Assembly: GCA_963768765.1 (NCBI GenBank) | Contig: CAVYJK010000024.1 | Span: 115,264-179,263, forward strand | Reading direction: 5' to 3' | Origin: DASWLF01 sp963768765 | Lineage (GTDB): Bacteria > Desulfobacterota > Desulfobaccia > Desulfobaccales > 0-14-0-80-60-11 | Length of the DNA: 64,000 nt | Shown: positions 55,558-64,000 of the stretch, one piece after another | Numbering within the stretch: position 1 is the first letter of the stretch | Layout of the letters: every line of letters begins with the position of its first letter | Translations under genes and position numbers: made by a program | Notes under the pieces: model-generated | Databases searched by the model: none | What the model was told of the DNA's origin: nothing | Seen by the model: only the letters and a program-made list of their open reading frames with translations

Positions 55558-56355
55558 ATGGAAATCAAGCGAGGCATTCGGCGGAACTTCGCCCGGCGGG
55601 CCGCGTCTTATGACCGGCATGCCTGCACCCAGCGTCTCATGGCCAAGGGGTTGCTGGCGCTGGCGGGCTCTGACATCGTCCGGGCGGGCCGCATCCTGGA
55701 GATCGGCTGCGGCACCGGCTACCTGACCCAGTTGCTCCGGCAGCTAAACGTCGCGGCGCCGCTGGTGGCCCTGGACCTGGACGAGGCCTTGGTGGCCGCG
55801 GCCCGCCGCCGCCTGGGAAACGGCTCCGGCGTGAGCTGGCTGGTGGCCGACGGCGAAGCCCTGGGGCCCGGCGTCTTCGACCTGATCATCGCCAACGCCG
55901 CCTTCCAGTGGCTCACCTGTCCCGCCGACACCCTGTCGGCTTATTTTCAGAGCCTCAATCCCGGCGGGACGCTGGCCTTCTCCACCCTGGGGCCCCGGAC
56001 CTTTCAGGAGCTGGCGGCCTCGCTCCAGCTGGCCGCCGACTGCTGGGGCCAGAGAGCGGCGCTCTCCATCCCGGCCCAATGTTTCCTGGATCAGGAGGGC
56101 TGGTCCGGCCTTTTGACCCGGGCCGGATTTACCGACCCGCGGCTGCGGCAGGAGGTGGTGACCGCGAATTTCCCGTCGGTGCGCCATTTCCTCAAGGCCC
56201 TCCAGGCCACCGGGGCCACCAACCCGCAGCCCCGGGCCTTCTCGCCCCGGATGCTCAAAGCCATGACCGCGGCCTACCAGGAGAACTTCGGGCGGAACGG
56301 CACCGTGCCGGCCACTTACGAGATCATCTGGGCCGTGGCCCGGAAGCATTGCTGA
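55558..56355 (+). CDS. bioC: malonyl-[ACP] O-methyltransferase
   Basis: 265 residues, ATG at 55558. The N-terminal FARRAASYDRHA and the SAM site ILEIGCGTGYLTQLL, then VALDLDEAL, FDLIIANAAFQW and NPGGTLAFSTLG are characteristic of BioC. It methylates malonyl-ACP so that fatty acid synthesis can build the pimeloyl chain, which BioH later demethylates. It closes the bioB-D-F-H-C operon. Confidence 0.92.
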   Translation: MEIKRGIRRNFARRAASYDRHACTQRLMAKGLLALAGSDIVRAGRILEIGCGTGYLTQLLRQLNVAAPLVALDLDEALVAAARRRLGNGSGVSWLVADGEALGPGVFDLIIANAAFQWLTCPADTLSAYFQSLNPGGTLAFSTLGPRTFQELAASLQLAADCWGQRAALSIPAQCFLDQEGWSGLLTRAGFTDPRLRQEVVTANFPSVRHFLKALQATGATNPQPRAFSPRMLKAMTAAYQENFGRNGTVPATYEIIWAVARKHC

Positions 56356-56361
56356 TTTTTC

Positions 56362-56478
56362 AGGGAGGGAGCCAGGGGCCGACGGCCCACTTACAATCCT
56401 CCCTGAAACCCACCCCCAACCCCCATAAAAGGTGCTGAGGGCTGGGCGTGGAGGTTGAGGGGAGGGCCGGTAGTGCGG
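56362..56478. repeat. G-rich intergenic repeat, copy 10
   Basis: A degenerate unit (CAGGGAGGGAGCCAGGGGCC ... CCCACCCCCAACCCCC ... GGTTGAGGGGAGGGCC) between convergent bioC and the HPF-like gene. Confidence 0.65.
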
Positions 56479-56497
56479 AGGGAAAGAAAACTCCACC

Positions 56498-57031
56498 CTA
56501 CCGCACCGGCTGCACCCAGACGGCCTGGGGGCCTTGGTCCCCGGCTTCCTGGGCGAACCTCACCTCGGTGCCAGGTGTGAGGTCTTCAAATTTCCCCTTC
56601 TTCACCGCGTGGGCATGGAAATAAACCTCCAGGCCGTCCTCGGTTTCGATGAAGCCGTAATCCCCCTCCGGGAAGAGGCGCAGGACCCGGCCGTGGCGGA
56701 CGAGCTCTTCGTGGGTTTTGACCTCCTGCTGCTGCACCCGGGCGTGCTGCAGCAGCCTGCGGTCCAAGACGTCAAAGGCCTCCACCAGCAGCGGCAAGAC
56801 GAGGTCCCCCTGCCGGAGAATAGTGATGGTGTCCCCGGTCACGGAGACCACCAGGTGGACTTCGAAGGCTCCCAGCCGGTGGTGGGCGGTGCCGATGAGC
56901 TCCACCCGGGCGTGGAGAATGGGGTCGTGATAGTGCTTCTGCAACCGGGCCAGCTCTGCTTCAATCTTCTCCCGCCATTCCGGCGAAATTTCCAGGTGTT
57001 GCCCTTCGATATGAATATCCAGGGGAAGCAT
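56498..57031 (-). CDS. ribosome hibernation factor HPF/RaiA-like protein with cold-shock domain
   Basis: 177 residues from the ATG at 57031, chosen for AGGAGGTGAGG just upstream. Residues 1 to about 105 are HPF/RaiA-like (PLDIHIEGQHLEISPEW, HARVELIGTAHHR, FEVHLVVSV). After a charged linker the C-terminal 55 residues form a cold-shock domain: GRVLRLFPEGDYGFIETEDG with RNP1-like YGFI and RNP2-like VYFHAH. It should bind the 30S subunit or RNA under slow growth. Such fusions are known in proteobacteria. Confidence 0.85.
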   Translation of the reverse strand: MLPLDIHIEGQHLEISPEWREKIEAELARLQKHYHDPILHARVELIGTAHHRLGAFEVHLVVSVTGDTITILRQGDLVLPLLVEAFDVLDRRLLQHARVQQQEVKTHEELVRHGRVLRLFPEGDYGFIETEDGLEVYFHAHAVKKGKFEDLTPGTEVRFAQEAGDQGPQAVWVQPVR

Positions 57032-57169
57032 GGCCTCACCTCCTGACGAACTTGGCATCGCTGCCTTTTCTGTTAAGAGTCGGGCCCCGGCTTGTCAATG
57101 GGAAGGCTGGAGCGGAGCAGCCGGGAAGGACGGTTTGCCGAGGGGGCGGGCACGGAGGCCCAGCCTTTT

Positions 57170-58045
57170 TTACTGGGTGCCGATGAAGAAGGGCCGGAAG
57201 GACGATTCATCCTGCTCCAAGGCCCGGGCCAGGACTTGGAGCATGGCGTCTTTATCCTCCGGCAGGGAGCCGGCCACGCTGACGTAATTGGTGTAGTGGT
57301 CGCTGGCCACCCGGGTGGGCACCTGGATTCCTTCTATAATGGCCAGGGTTTCGGCAATGACTTCATGGGGGCTCAGCATGCGGAAGCGCCCCGCCAGGAC
57401 ATCCTCCAGCAGGGGGGTGTTGACTTTGGGGACGAAGGTCCGGAGGCGCACCACCTGGGGCTGGATCTCGTTGAGGGCCCGGGCCGTTTCCCGGGCATGG
57501 GCTCCGGTGCGCTCCCGGCCGCCGATGCCCAGGATGATGTAAGTGTTGAGTTCCATCCCCGCCTCCCGCACCAGCCGGCCCGCGGCCACCTGGACCCGGG
57601 CGTCGGCTCCTTTCTGGACCCGGGCCAGGATTTCGTCGTCACCGCTCTCCAGTCCTACGTGAATCCGGCGGAGCCCGGCCGCGGCCAGGGTCCGGAGCTG
57701 GTCCGGCCCCTTGCGATAAATATACTGGGCCGAGCCGTAGACAGTGATACGCCTAAGAAGGGGAAAGAGGGAGTGGCTGAAGCGGCAGACTTCGGCCAGG
57801 GCCGCGGTGGGCATGGCGATGGTGTTGCCCGCGGGCAGGAAGAGGGTGCGGACCCGGTCGCCGTAGTCCCGGCGGGCTTCCAGGAGGTCCGCCTTGATCT
57901 CCTCCGTGGGCCGCACCTTGAATTTGACGCCGTGTTTATACACCATGCAAAAGGTGCAGCGGTTGTGGGGGCAGCCCACGGTGGCCTGCACCAGCAGACT
58001 GTCGGCTTCGCTGGGAGGCCGGTAGATGGGCCCCTCGTAGTGCAT
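57170..58045 (-). CDS. radical SAM protein of unknown function
   Basis: 291 residues, ATG at 58045 with GGAGGTG upstream. The cluster motif is CPHNRCTFCMVYK (CxxxxCxxC rather than the usual CxxxCxxC; this longer spacing is seen in an Elp3/oxygen-independent coproporphyrinogen-like subgroup). RRIHVGLESGDDEIL and NTYIILGIGGRE are typical of Elp3/MiaB-type radical SAM barrels. No substrate domain is fused. The gene lies alone on the minus strand between the HPF-like gene and hdrCBA. Function unknown. Confidence 0.85.
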   Translation of the reverse strand: MHYEGPIYRPPSEADSLLVQATVGCPHNRCTFCMVYKHGVKFKVRPTEEIKADLLEARRDYGDRVRTLFLPAGNTIAMPTAALAEVCRFSHSLFPLLRRITVYGSAQYIYRKGPDQLRTLAAAGLRRIHVGLESGDDEILARVQKGADARVQVAAGRLVREAGMELNTYIILGIGGRERTGAHARETARALNEIQPQVVRLRTFVPKVNTPLLEDVLAGRFRMLSPHEVIAETLAIIEGIQVPTRVASDHYTNYVSVAGSLPEDKDAMLQVLARALEQDESSFRPFFIGTQ

Positions 58046-58182
58046 GGTGACGGCACCTCCGCGGGCTTGCAGATTTCTTAACTACCGCCCTGCGAAGTTA
58101 AGAATAACTGTTTGATGGCAACTTGGTTGAAGAAGGCAAAGCGATCCGAATAACCTAGGGAAGGTAACGCTCCCGGAAACGG

Positions 58183-61100
58183 CTACCCGGCCGCAACTTG
58201 GGTCACGAGCTTCCGGGTGTAAACCAGGTACTTGTCATCCAGCAGCAACATGTGCACTTCGACCCCGTCTTTTTTATAGGTCTGCATGGCCTGGCGGGCG
58301 TCATCCCGGGTCACGTAAGTGGCCCCGTCCCACATGAATTTTTTCCCGGCCACTTCTTTCGCCAGCGGCAGGCCCAAGGCGGCCTTCTCCTTCCGGATTA
58401 CAGCAGGACCGGGCAGTCCCAGGGCCGCCTCCACCTGTGCGCCCAGCTGCTCCAGGGTAAAGCCGGCCACATAAATGCCTTGCTTGGGGCAGGTGGCCAT
58501 ACAGGAACCGCAGCCCTTGCACAGCACCCGATTCACCTCCACCGTCTTCTTGAGGTTGCCGCCTTTGACGTACTCCAGCAAGCTGATGGCATGGAAGGGG
58601 CAGGCGTCCACGCAGAAGGCGCAGCCGTCGCAATTTTCGTCAATGGGCCGGGAGATGATGGATTCAAGCTCCAGAGAGTCCCGGGACAGAATGGTACTGG
58701 CCCGGGAGGCGCAGGCCAGGGCTTCGGCCAGGGACTCCTGGATGGGTTTGGGATAGTGGCACAGCCCCGCCATATAGATGCCGGCGGTGCTGGACTCCAC
58801 CGGCTTGATCTTGGCGTGGGCCTCGGAGAAAAAGCCCTCGGCATTGAGGTGGATCTTGTATAAGTCCGCCAGAGGCGCATTTTGATGGGGGATGATGGCG
58901 CTGGCCAGGGTCAGGAGGTCGGCGCTCAACTCCACCGGGAGCCCCAGGTTCTGGTCCGTGACCTGGATGATTATCTTATCCCCCGAGGAAGTTACCTTGG
59001 GAGGTTCATCCACCGCATAGCGGAAGAACAGGACCCCTTGTTCCCGGGCCCTGGCGTAGAGGGCTTCCCGCTCGCCGTAGGTCCGCATATCCCGGTACAG
59101 GATATAAACCTCCATGGCGGAATTCAATTCTTTCAGCCGGATGGCGTTCTCCACGGAATGGCTGCAGCACACCCGGTTGCAGTAGGGGCGGTCCGGAACC
59201 CGGGAGCCCACGCACTGGATGAAGGCCACTGCCTGGGCACTTTTGACCCGGGTCGTGCCCCGGGCCAGTTCCCGGTCCAGGTCCAAGGAAAGCAGGACGT
59301 TGGGATGCTCCTTATAAAGATATTCCCCTTCAGGGCGATAAGGTTCGGCCCCGACCGCGATGATGACCACCCCGTGCTCGATCTCCTGGCCGGTGGAGAG
59401 CTTCGACCGGAAGTTGCCCACCGCGCCGGACACCTCGGTCACCACGGACCAGAAGTGGACGGTTATTCTTTCATGTTGGCTAACCTTCTGCACCATGGCG
59501 TCCACAAAGGCCTGGACCGGCTCGTGGCGCCAGGTGGAATGGAGCCGGCGGGCGTTGCCTCCCAGGCGGTCCAGCCGTTCCACCAGATGGACGTCGAAAC
59601 CCTGGTCCGCCAGGGCCAGGGCGCTGGTCATGCCGGCCATGCCGCCGCCGATGACCAGGGCCCGTTTGTTTACCGGCACGCTGAAGTACTTCAAGGGTTC
59701 CAGCAGCCGGGCCTTGGCCACGGCCATGCGGATCAGATCCCGGCACTTTTCCGTGGCCCCCCGGGGATCGGACTGGTGCACCCAGGTGCATTGGTTGCGA
59801 ATATTGGCCATTTCAAAGAGGTATTTGTTCACCCCCGCTTCCCGGAGCATATTCTGAAACATGGCGGCGTGGGTGGTGGGACTACAGGCGGCCACCACCA
59901 CCCGGTTCAGGTGGTGCTCTTTGATCATCTGGGCCATCTGGTTCTGGGCGTCTTGGGAGCAGCTGAAGAGGTTGGCCTGGACGTACTCCACGTCGGGGAT
60001 GGTGCGGGCGGTTTCCACCAGGCTGGGGATATCGGCGACGCCGCTGATATTCATGCCGCAGTGGCAGATGAAGACCCCCACCCGGGGCGGCGCGGCGGAC
60101 AGGTCGATTTCCGGGGGAAAGGCCCGCTCCCGGAGCATGGTGCCCCGGGCGGACGCCAGGACTCCGGCGGCGGAGGCCGCCGCGGCGCTGCCGTCCATGA
60201 CCGAATCGGGGATGTCCTTGGGACCGGTGAAGGCGCCGCAGGCAAAGATGCCCGGCCTGGAGGTGGCCACCGGCGTAAAGCAACTGGTCTTAACGAAGTT
60301 ATTGGGGGAGAGCTCAACTCCCAGCTTGTCGGCCAGGGCCGCGGTGTCAGGGCTGATCCCCATACCCACGGACAAGACCACCAGATTGAATTCTTCGGCC
60401 TGGATGCGGCGGGCTTCATCCACATAGGTGAGTTCCAGGTTGTGGGTGCGAGGGTCCTGGGTCACCCGGGAGATGGTGGCCCGCTGGTAGCGGACCCGGT
60501 GCAGGTCCTTGGCCCGCTGATAATAGCGCTCGAAGCCCTTGCCGTGAGCCCTCAGGTCGATGAAGAAAATGGTGGGCTCGATCTCGGGGTGATGCTCCTT
60601 GGCGATGATGGCCTGCTTGGTGGCGTACATGCAGCACACCGAGGAGCAGTAGGCCCGGCCGTGGGCGGCGTCCCGGGACCCGACGCACTGAATCCAGGCG
60701 ATCTTCTTGGGGACGGTCCGGTCAAAGGGCCGCTGCACGTGGGCCTGGGTGGGGCCGGTGGCGGACAGCAGCCGCTCGAGTTCCAGGGAAGTGAGGACGT
60801 TGGGATAGCGGCCATAGCCGTACTCCGGCCTCAGGCGGGCGTCAAATATCTGGAACCCCGGAGCCAGGATCACGGAGCCGACCGTCAGGTGCAAGACTTC
60901 ATCGGTCTGGGAGAAATCCACCGCCTTGGAAGGGCAGAGCTTCTCACAGGCCCGGCACTTGCCCCGGCGGAAATAGATGCAATGCTCCTCGTCGATGGCG
61001 TATTTTAAGGGCACCGCCTGGGGATAGAGGACGTAAGCCGCCTTGCGCTTGTTGAGGCCCTGATTGAACTCGCTGGGGACCTGCTTGGGGCACTTTTCGG

Positions 61101-61473
61101 CGCAAATGCCGCAGGCGATGCACCGGCTCTCATCGATGTAGCGGGCTTTTTTCAGCACCTCCACCTGGTAGTTGCCGGCTTCGCCGGCGAAGCCCACCAC
61201 CTGGGCCGGCGCCAGGATCTCGATATTCAGGTGGCGGCCCACTTCCACCAGCTTGGGGGCCAGGGTGCACATGGAGCAATCGTTGGTGGGGAAAGTCTTG
61301 TCCAACATGGGCATGACGCCGCCGATGGCCGGCTTTTTTTCCACCAGGTAGACGTAGAAGCCGCTCTCCGAGAGGTCCAGGGCCGCCTGCAGGCCGGCGA
61401 TGCCTCCCCCCACCACCATCACGGCGCCGGTGGTCTTGCCCTTTTGGCTGGAAACAGTCTCCTTGGCCGCCAT
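58183..61473 (-). CDS. hdrA: HdrA-like heterodisulfide reductase subunit A, tandem-fused
   Basis: 1096 residues, about 1.6 times a normal HdrA. The first FAD site is GGGIAGLQAALDLSESG (22-38), with the HdrA iron-sulfur block CSMCTLAPKL next, then [4Fe-4S] motifs CIACGICAEKCP and CRACEKLCP. The HdrA-specific CHCGMNISGV lies in the middle, and CCSHSVENAI later. A second FAD site GGGMAGMTSALALADQG (about 606) and a C-terminal pair CDGCAFCVDACP and CKGCGSCMATCP (about 951 and 985) show two HdrA-type modules joined. In anaerobes such proteins bifurcate or confurcate electrons with HdrBC. It follows hdrC and hdrB on the same strand. Confidence 0.88.
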   Translation of the reverse strand: MAAKETVSSQKGKTTGAVMVVGGGIAGLQAALDLSESGFYVYLVEKKPAIGGVMPMLDKTFPTNDCSMCTLAPKLVEVGRHLNIEILAPAQVVGFAGEAGNYQVEVLKKARYIDESRCIACGICAEKCPKQVPSEFNQGLNKRKAAYVLYPQAVPLKYAIDEEHCIYFRRGKCRACEKLCPSKAVDFSQTDEVLHLTVGSVILAPGFQIFDARLRPEYGYGRYPNVLTSLELERLLSATGPTQAHVQRPFDRTVPKKIAWIQCVGSRDAAHGRAYCSSVCCMYATKQAIIAKEHHPEIEPTIFFIDLRAHGKGFERYYQRAKDLHRVRYQRATISRVTQDPRTHNLELTYVDEARRIQAEEFNLVVLSVGMGISPDTAALADKLGVELSPNNFVKTSCFTPVATSRPGIFACGAFTGPKDIPDSVMDGSAAAASAAGVLASARGTMLRERAFPPEIDLSAAPPRVGVFICHCGMNISGVADIPSLVETARTIPDVEYVQANLFSCSQDAQNQMAQMIKEHHLNRVVVAACSPTTHAAMFQNMLREAGVNKYLFEMANIRNQCTWVHQSDPRGATEKCRDLIRMAVAKARLLEPLKYFSVPVNKRALVIGGGMAGMTSALALADQGFDVHLVERLDRLGGNARRLHSTWRHEPVQAFVDAMVQKVSQHERITVHFWSVVTEVSGAVGNFRSKLSTGQEIEHGVVIIAVGAEPYRPEGEYLYKEHPNVLLSLDLDRELARGTTRVKSAQAVAFIQCVGSRVPDRPYCNRVCCSHSVENAIRLKELNSAMEVYILYRDMRTYGEREALYARAREQGVLFFRYAVDEPPKVTSSGDKIIIQVTDQNLGLPVELSADLLTLASAIIPHQNAPLADLYKIHLNAEGFFSEAHAKIKPVESSTAGIYMAGLCHYPKPIQESLAEALACASRASTILSRDSLELESIISRPIDENCDGCAFCVDACPFHAISLLEYVKGGNLKKTVEVNRVLCKGCGSCMATCPKQGIYVAGFTLEQLGAQVEAALGLPGPAVIRKEKAALGLPLAKEVAGKKFMWDGATYVTRDDARQAMQTYKKDGVEVHMLLLDDKYLVYTRKLVTQVAAG

Positions 61474-61486
61474 TAAGCCAACCTCT

Positions 61487-62338
61487 TCACATCAGTCCCT
61501 TGAACTTTAATAAAGGTACGGGGTCCACCAGATGGCGGCTCAGCCACCGGGGGGCGGCGGGATGTCCCACCGCCAGTCCCATGAGTTCGGTGAAGTAAAA
61601 GACCGGCAGGTAATAGTCCTTGCCGCATTGTCGGGAAATCCGTTCCTGGCTGAGATCGAGATTGGCCTGGCACATCTGGCAGGAGACCACGAAGCACTCG
61701 GCCCCCGCAGCCAGGGCCTGCTCGTAAAGGCGCTGGACCAGGGTGTCGACCAGGTCCGGCCGGGGCAAGGCCAGACCGGCGCCGCAACAGTCAGTCTTGA
61801 AAGACCAGTCAATGGGGCTGGCGCCCAGGGAGAGCAGCAAGCGCTCCAGGCTTTGGGGGTTCTCGTAGTCCGCTTTGTCGGTCACCCCCGGCGGGCGGGC
61901 CGCCAGGCAGCCGTAGTAGCTGACGGCCTGCAGGTTGGCCAGCGGCTGCGCCACCTTGTCGGTCAGCTCTTGCAGGAAATGGTCCTGGGCAAAATAGTCC
62001 AGCAGGTCCCAGATCTTGATCTCGCCCCGGTAGGAGAAGCCCAGTTCCTGCCCTTCCGGGCCTAGCAAGGCTTTTTCCGCCACCTTGAGACGGTTGAAGC
62101 AGAGGGCGCAAGGGGCCACCAGGTCCCGGCCGGCCTTCTCGGCCAGCGCCAGGTTGCGGGCGGCCAGGCTTAAGGCGAGATGGTGATTGAGACTGTGGGC
62201 CGAGGAGGCGCCGCAGCAGTTCCAGTCCAGGAGCTCCACCAAGCCCACGTCCAGGAAGGAGGCCATGGCGGCGATGGAGGCGGCGTAGTCCGCCGCGGTG
62301 CCTTCCAGCGAGCAGCCGGGATAATAGGTGACTTTCAT
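61487..62338 (-). CDS. hdrB: HdrB-like subunit (CCG-domain protein)
   Basis: 283 residues. Two CCG cysteine-rich domains bind the non-cubane [4Fe-4S] clusters: YYPGCSLEGTAADY ... LLDWNCCGASSAHS ... APCALCFNRLK, and then VSYYGCLAARPP ... KTDCCGAGLALPR ... SCQMCQANL. In methanogens HdrB reduces the CoM-CoB disulfide; in sulfate reducers the disulfide or thiol partner is unknown. It lies 6 bp after hdrC and 13 bp before hdrA. Confidence 0.9.
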   Translation of the reverse strand: MKVTYYPGCSLEGTAADYAASIAAMASFLDVGLVELLDWNCCGASSAHSLNHHLALSLAARNLALAEKAGRDLVAPCALCFNRLKVAEKALLGPEGQELGFSYRGEIKIWDLLDYFAQDHFLQELTDKVAQPLANLQAVSYYGCLAARPPGVTDKADYENPQSLERLLLSLGASPIDWSFKTDCCGAGLALPRPDLVDTLVQRLYEQALAAGAECFVVSCQMCQANLDLSQERISRQCGKDYYLPVFYFTELMGLAVGHPAAPRWLSRHLVDPVPLLKFKGLM

Positions 62339-62344
62339 AATCGA

Positions 62345-62923
62345 TTAGAAATCGGTCTTCTGGAAAATCTCTCTGATCTCCGCCTTGCCTCTCAGAGCCG
62401 GCGGGCCGGTGAGGCGCACCCGGCCGCGCTTCCAGAGTTTCCAGCCCAGGTTCAGGTCTTGCTTGAGTTGGGCAAAATTGGGCTGGCGGCGGACTTTGTA
62501 GAGGGTAAAGCGCTTGAGAAGTTGGGTTTCCGAGAGGCGGCCTCCCGCAGCCCGGACGCTCCCCAGGAAGAAGCGGTGGAAGGCCGCCACCTCTTCTTCA
62601 GAGATGCCCTGGCCCAGCCCGGCCGCTTCCTCTTTGAGCCAGTCCATCACCCCGGCAATGTCGATGCCGTTGGGGCAGCGACTGGTGCAGGTCATGCAGC
62701 CGGAACAGACCCAGATGGTGCGCGACCCCAGCACCTGGTCCTCCTGCCCCAGGAGCGCCAGGCGGATTACCTGGTCCGGCAGCAAGTCCATGGCAAAGGT
62801 CAAGGGACAGCCGGCGGAACACTTCCGGCACTGGAAACATGAGGTTACGGCCAGGTGGGCGTTTACCAATCTTTCCGGCAGGGAACCCCGGGGCCTCAAT
62901 AGCAGATTTGCCGAGTTTTCCAT
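62345..62923 (-). CDS. hdrC: HdrC-like iron-sulfur subunit
   Basis: 192 residues, ATG at 62923. Two [4Fe-4S] motifs are CFQCRKCSAGCPLTF and CSGCMTCTSRCP. The protein wires HdrA to HdrB. It is the first gene of the hdrC-hdrB-hdrA operon. A 264-bp spacer upstream shows no further gene. Confidence 0.9.
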   Translation of the reverse strand: MENSANLLLRPRGSLPERLVNAHLAVTSCFQCRKCSAGCPLTFAMDLLPDQVIRLALLGQEDQVLGSRTIWVCSGCMTCTSRCPNGIDIAGVMDWLKEEAAGLGQGISEEEVAAFHRFFLGSVRAAGGRLSETQLLKRFTLYKVRRQPNFAQLKQDLNLGWKLWKRGRVRLTGPPALRGKAEIREIFQKTDF

Positions 62924-63187
62924 TAAGTAAAATTCTAATACCTATCTGTTGAGATGTATAGAGTTTTCTTTGACTAAATGCATACCCTCTGCAAGTACGG
63001 CAATCCATTAAGAATGGCGGCGCATTTCAAAGGATGGAGAAGCGGCCGGCAAATTTGGAAATTTTTTCAGATGGCTGGCGCCTTACTTGCCCGGATAGCC
63101 GAATAAGGGAGGGGAGGGGCCTTAATCGGCCCAGGCCGCCCCTTAGCGCGGCTGGTCCTGCGGCTGATGCGGGGCCGAAAATAAGCC

Positions 63188-63685
63188 CTAAAGCAGCGGC
63201 TGGATCAACTTGATGAATTCTTCCTTGGACCGGGCCCCCAGGATTTTATGGACGATATTGCCCTGGCGATCGATGATGAAGGTGGTGGGCACCAGCTCCA
63301 CGTTGCCATAGGCTTTGCCCACCTCGGCGGTCCCGGCCAGCACCGGGTAATCCAGGCCCAGTTGTTGGGTTAAAGCGCGGAGTTGCGCCGGCTCGGAAGA
63401 AAGACCGATGCCGAGGGTCTGGAAGCCCTGACCCTTGAACTCCTGATAGATCTGGCTGAGATGGGGCATCTCGACTCGGCAGGGTCCGCACAGAAAGGTG
63501 AAGAAATTGAGGAGCACCACCTTGCCCCGGAACTGACTCAGGGTGTATTGCTGGCCATTGATCACGTCCGGCAAGGCGAAATCCGGGGCGCTCTGGGCCC
63601 AGGCCGTGGAGGCCGCGGCGACAATGAGCAGGGCCGTGGCCAGTAGCTTCCGGATTGCCGTACCCCTCGGGATTTTTCCGTCCAT
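63188..63685 (-). CDS. TlpA/ResA-like exported thioredoxin-fold protein
   Basis: 165 residues from the ATG at 63685 with AGGAGG upstream. An N-terminal signal/anchor (KLLATALLIVAAASTAWA) leads to a thioredoxin fold: APDFALPDVINGQQYTLSQF, then LLNFFTFLCGPCRVEMPHL with the active-site CGPC, and VPTTFIIDRQG. It should reduce or exchange disulfides in the periplasm, for example in cytochrome c maturation. CGPC instead of CPPC is common in this group. Confidence 0.88.
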   Translation of the reverse strand: MDGKIPRGTAIRKLLATALLIVAAASTAWAQSAPDFALPDVINGQQYTLSQFRGKVVLLNFFTFLCGPCRVEMPHLSQIYQEFKGQGFQTLGIGLSSEPAQLRALTQQLGLDYPVLAGTAEVGKAYGNVELVPTTFIIDRQGNIVHKILGARSKEEFIKLIQPLL

Positions 63686-63706
63686 AAAACCCTCCTGGAT
63701 AATAAT

Positions 63707-63751
63707 TGGCGCCCCCGCCGAGACTCGAACTCGGGACACAGTTATTAGGAA
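63707..63751 (-). other. 3' half of a tRNA-Arg(CCT), probable attachment-site remnant
   Basis: On the minus strand the sequence fits tRNA positions 32-76 exactly: anticodon loop TTCCTAA (anticodon CCT), 3' stem TAACT, variable loop GTGTC, T arm CCGAG-TTCGAGT-CTCGG, acceptor CGGGGGC, discriminator G and CCA. The 5' half is missing; the upstream side is integrase-like sequence. This is the classic scar of an element that used a tRNA 3' end as its att site. Confidence 0.75.
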
Positions 63752-63757
63752 TCCATA

Positions 63758-63919
63758 TCAATTAACTAGACAGTGGACTATGCAGAGCACATGCCTCACC
63801 GTGGCCTCGTTTTTGCCGGCATCTCGAATTTCCCGTTTCAGGCGCTCCAGGTCCAGAGGGGAAATATCCTTCAAGGGTTTGGTGGGTGTCAGCATTGTGG
63901 GTCTCAATTTCACGAGTAC
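63758..63919 (-). pseudogene. tyrosine-integrase fragment
   Basis: A 53-codon open stretch contains KPLKDISPLDLERLKREIRD and AGKNEATVRHVLCIVHCLVN. This matches the core-binding (SAM-like) domain of phage-type tyrosine recombinases (usual form: Lkdltp.dle..k.e.l.aGkspaTvrhvl..lr..fN). Stops lie on both sides and no catalytic domain follows. It abuts the tRNA-Arg 3' half, supporting a decayed integrated element. No gene is recognised from 63920 to the right edge. Confidence 0.6.
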
Positions 63920-64000
63920 CTAGGCCCTTGGGGCGCCGCCGGCACAGTCCCGGTTTTTGGCATCCTGGAGCGAGACGGCTTGGTCAAGGTGCAGGGCAAG

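Noticed and set aside
58882..61008. A 708-codon open frame antisense to hdrA
   Set aside because: It mirrors the hdrA codons and has no motifs or ribosome-binding site; long antisense frames are expected in GC-rich DNA. The same holds for frames opposite valS (23910-25739), paaK (42076-43485) and the CoA ligase (6915-8342).
63707..63751. A complete tRNA gene
   Set aside because: Only positions 32-76 are present; the D arm, 5' acceptor strand and 5' anticodon stem are absent upstream.

Overview
The window looks like a chromosomal segment of a GC-rich anaerobic bacterium, most likely a deltaproteobacterium (Desulfobacterota, perhaps near Desulfobacca). The gene content points that way: a 2-oxoacid:ferredoxin oxidoreductase, a heterodisulfide-reductase-like HdrABC set with a double-length HdrA, CoA ligases for aromatic acids, and menaquinone synthesis by the futalosine route. 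The taxonomy is inferred from gene content only.

Layout. 1-6.1 kb: a partial Zn-dehydrogenase and an LsrF-like aldolase, a CaiB-type CoA-transferase scar, an SGNH hydrolase and two glycosyltransferases (GT9, GT4). 6.8-10.5 kb: an aryl/acyl-CoA ligase and purA. 11.1-17.5 kb: porGDAB followed by NuoE-, NuoF- and NuoG-like diaphorase genes, apparently a NAD-linked 2-oxoacid oxidoreductase. 17.8-25.9 kb: pdxA, a phosphoesterase, proC, a Cys-rich small protein with nadC, an Ntn-hydrolase and valS. 26.2-36.5 kb: a TetR regulator and a futalosine menaquinone cluster (mqnE, mqnC, a nucleoside phosphorylase, an amidohydrolase, mqnA, and UbiD/UbiX/UbiA-type late enzymes). 36.7-44.5 kb: an outer-membrane barrel, livHMFG, a phenylacetate-CoA ligase and a lipoprotein hydrolase. 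44.5-45.0 kb: a degenerate REP-associated transposase between inverted REP elements. 45.2-56.4 kb: a dCMP deaminase, ftsK and the biotin operon bioB-D-F-H-C, with ftsK-bioB partly duplicated in tandem. 56.5-63.7 kb (minus strand): an HPF/cold-shock fusion, a radical SAM protein, hdrCBA and a TlpA-like thioredoxin. 63.7-64 kb: a tRNA-Arg 3' half and an integrase scrap, the scar of a lost integrated element.

Regulation visible in the sequence: a matched pair of TetR-type palindromes, one at the tetR start and one in front of mqnE; a BirA-type operator in front of each bioB copy; good sigma70 promoters before the CoA ligase and the outer-membrane protein; and several strong intrinsic terminators.

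Intergenic spaces are full of repeats: a G-rich multi-hairpin family with about ten copies, REP palindromes, MITE-like hairpins with a GTCATTCTGAG-type end, C-rich hairpins and tandem CCGAAAA heptamers.

At least 15 genes, including valS, carry one or more apparent one-base frameshifts, mostly extra bases in short homopolymers. For essential genes, sequencing or assembly error is the likelier explanation. This also bears on how far the ftsK-bioB duplication can be trusted.
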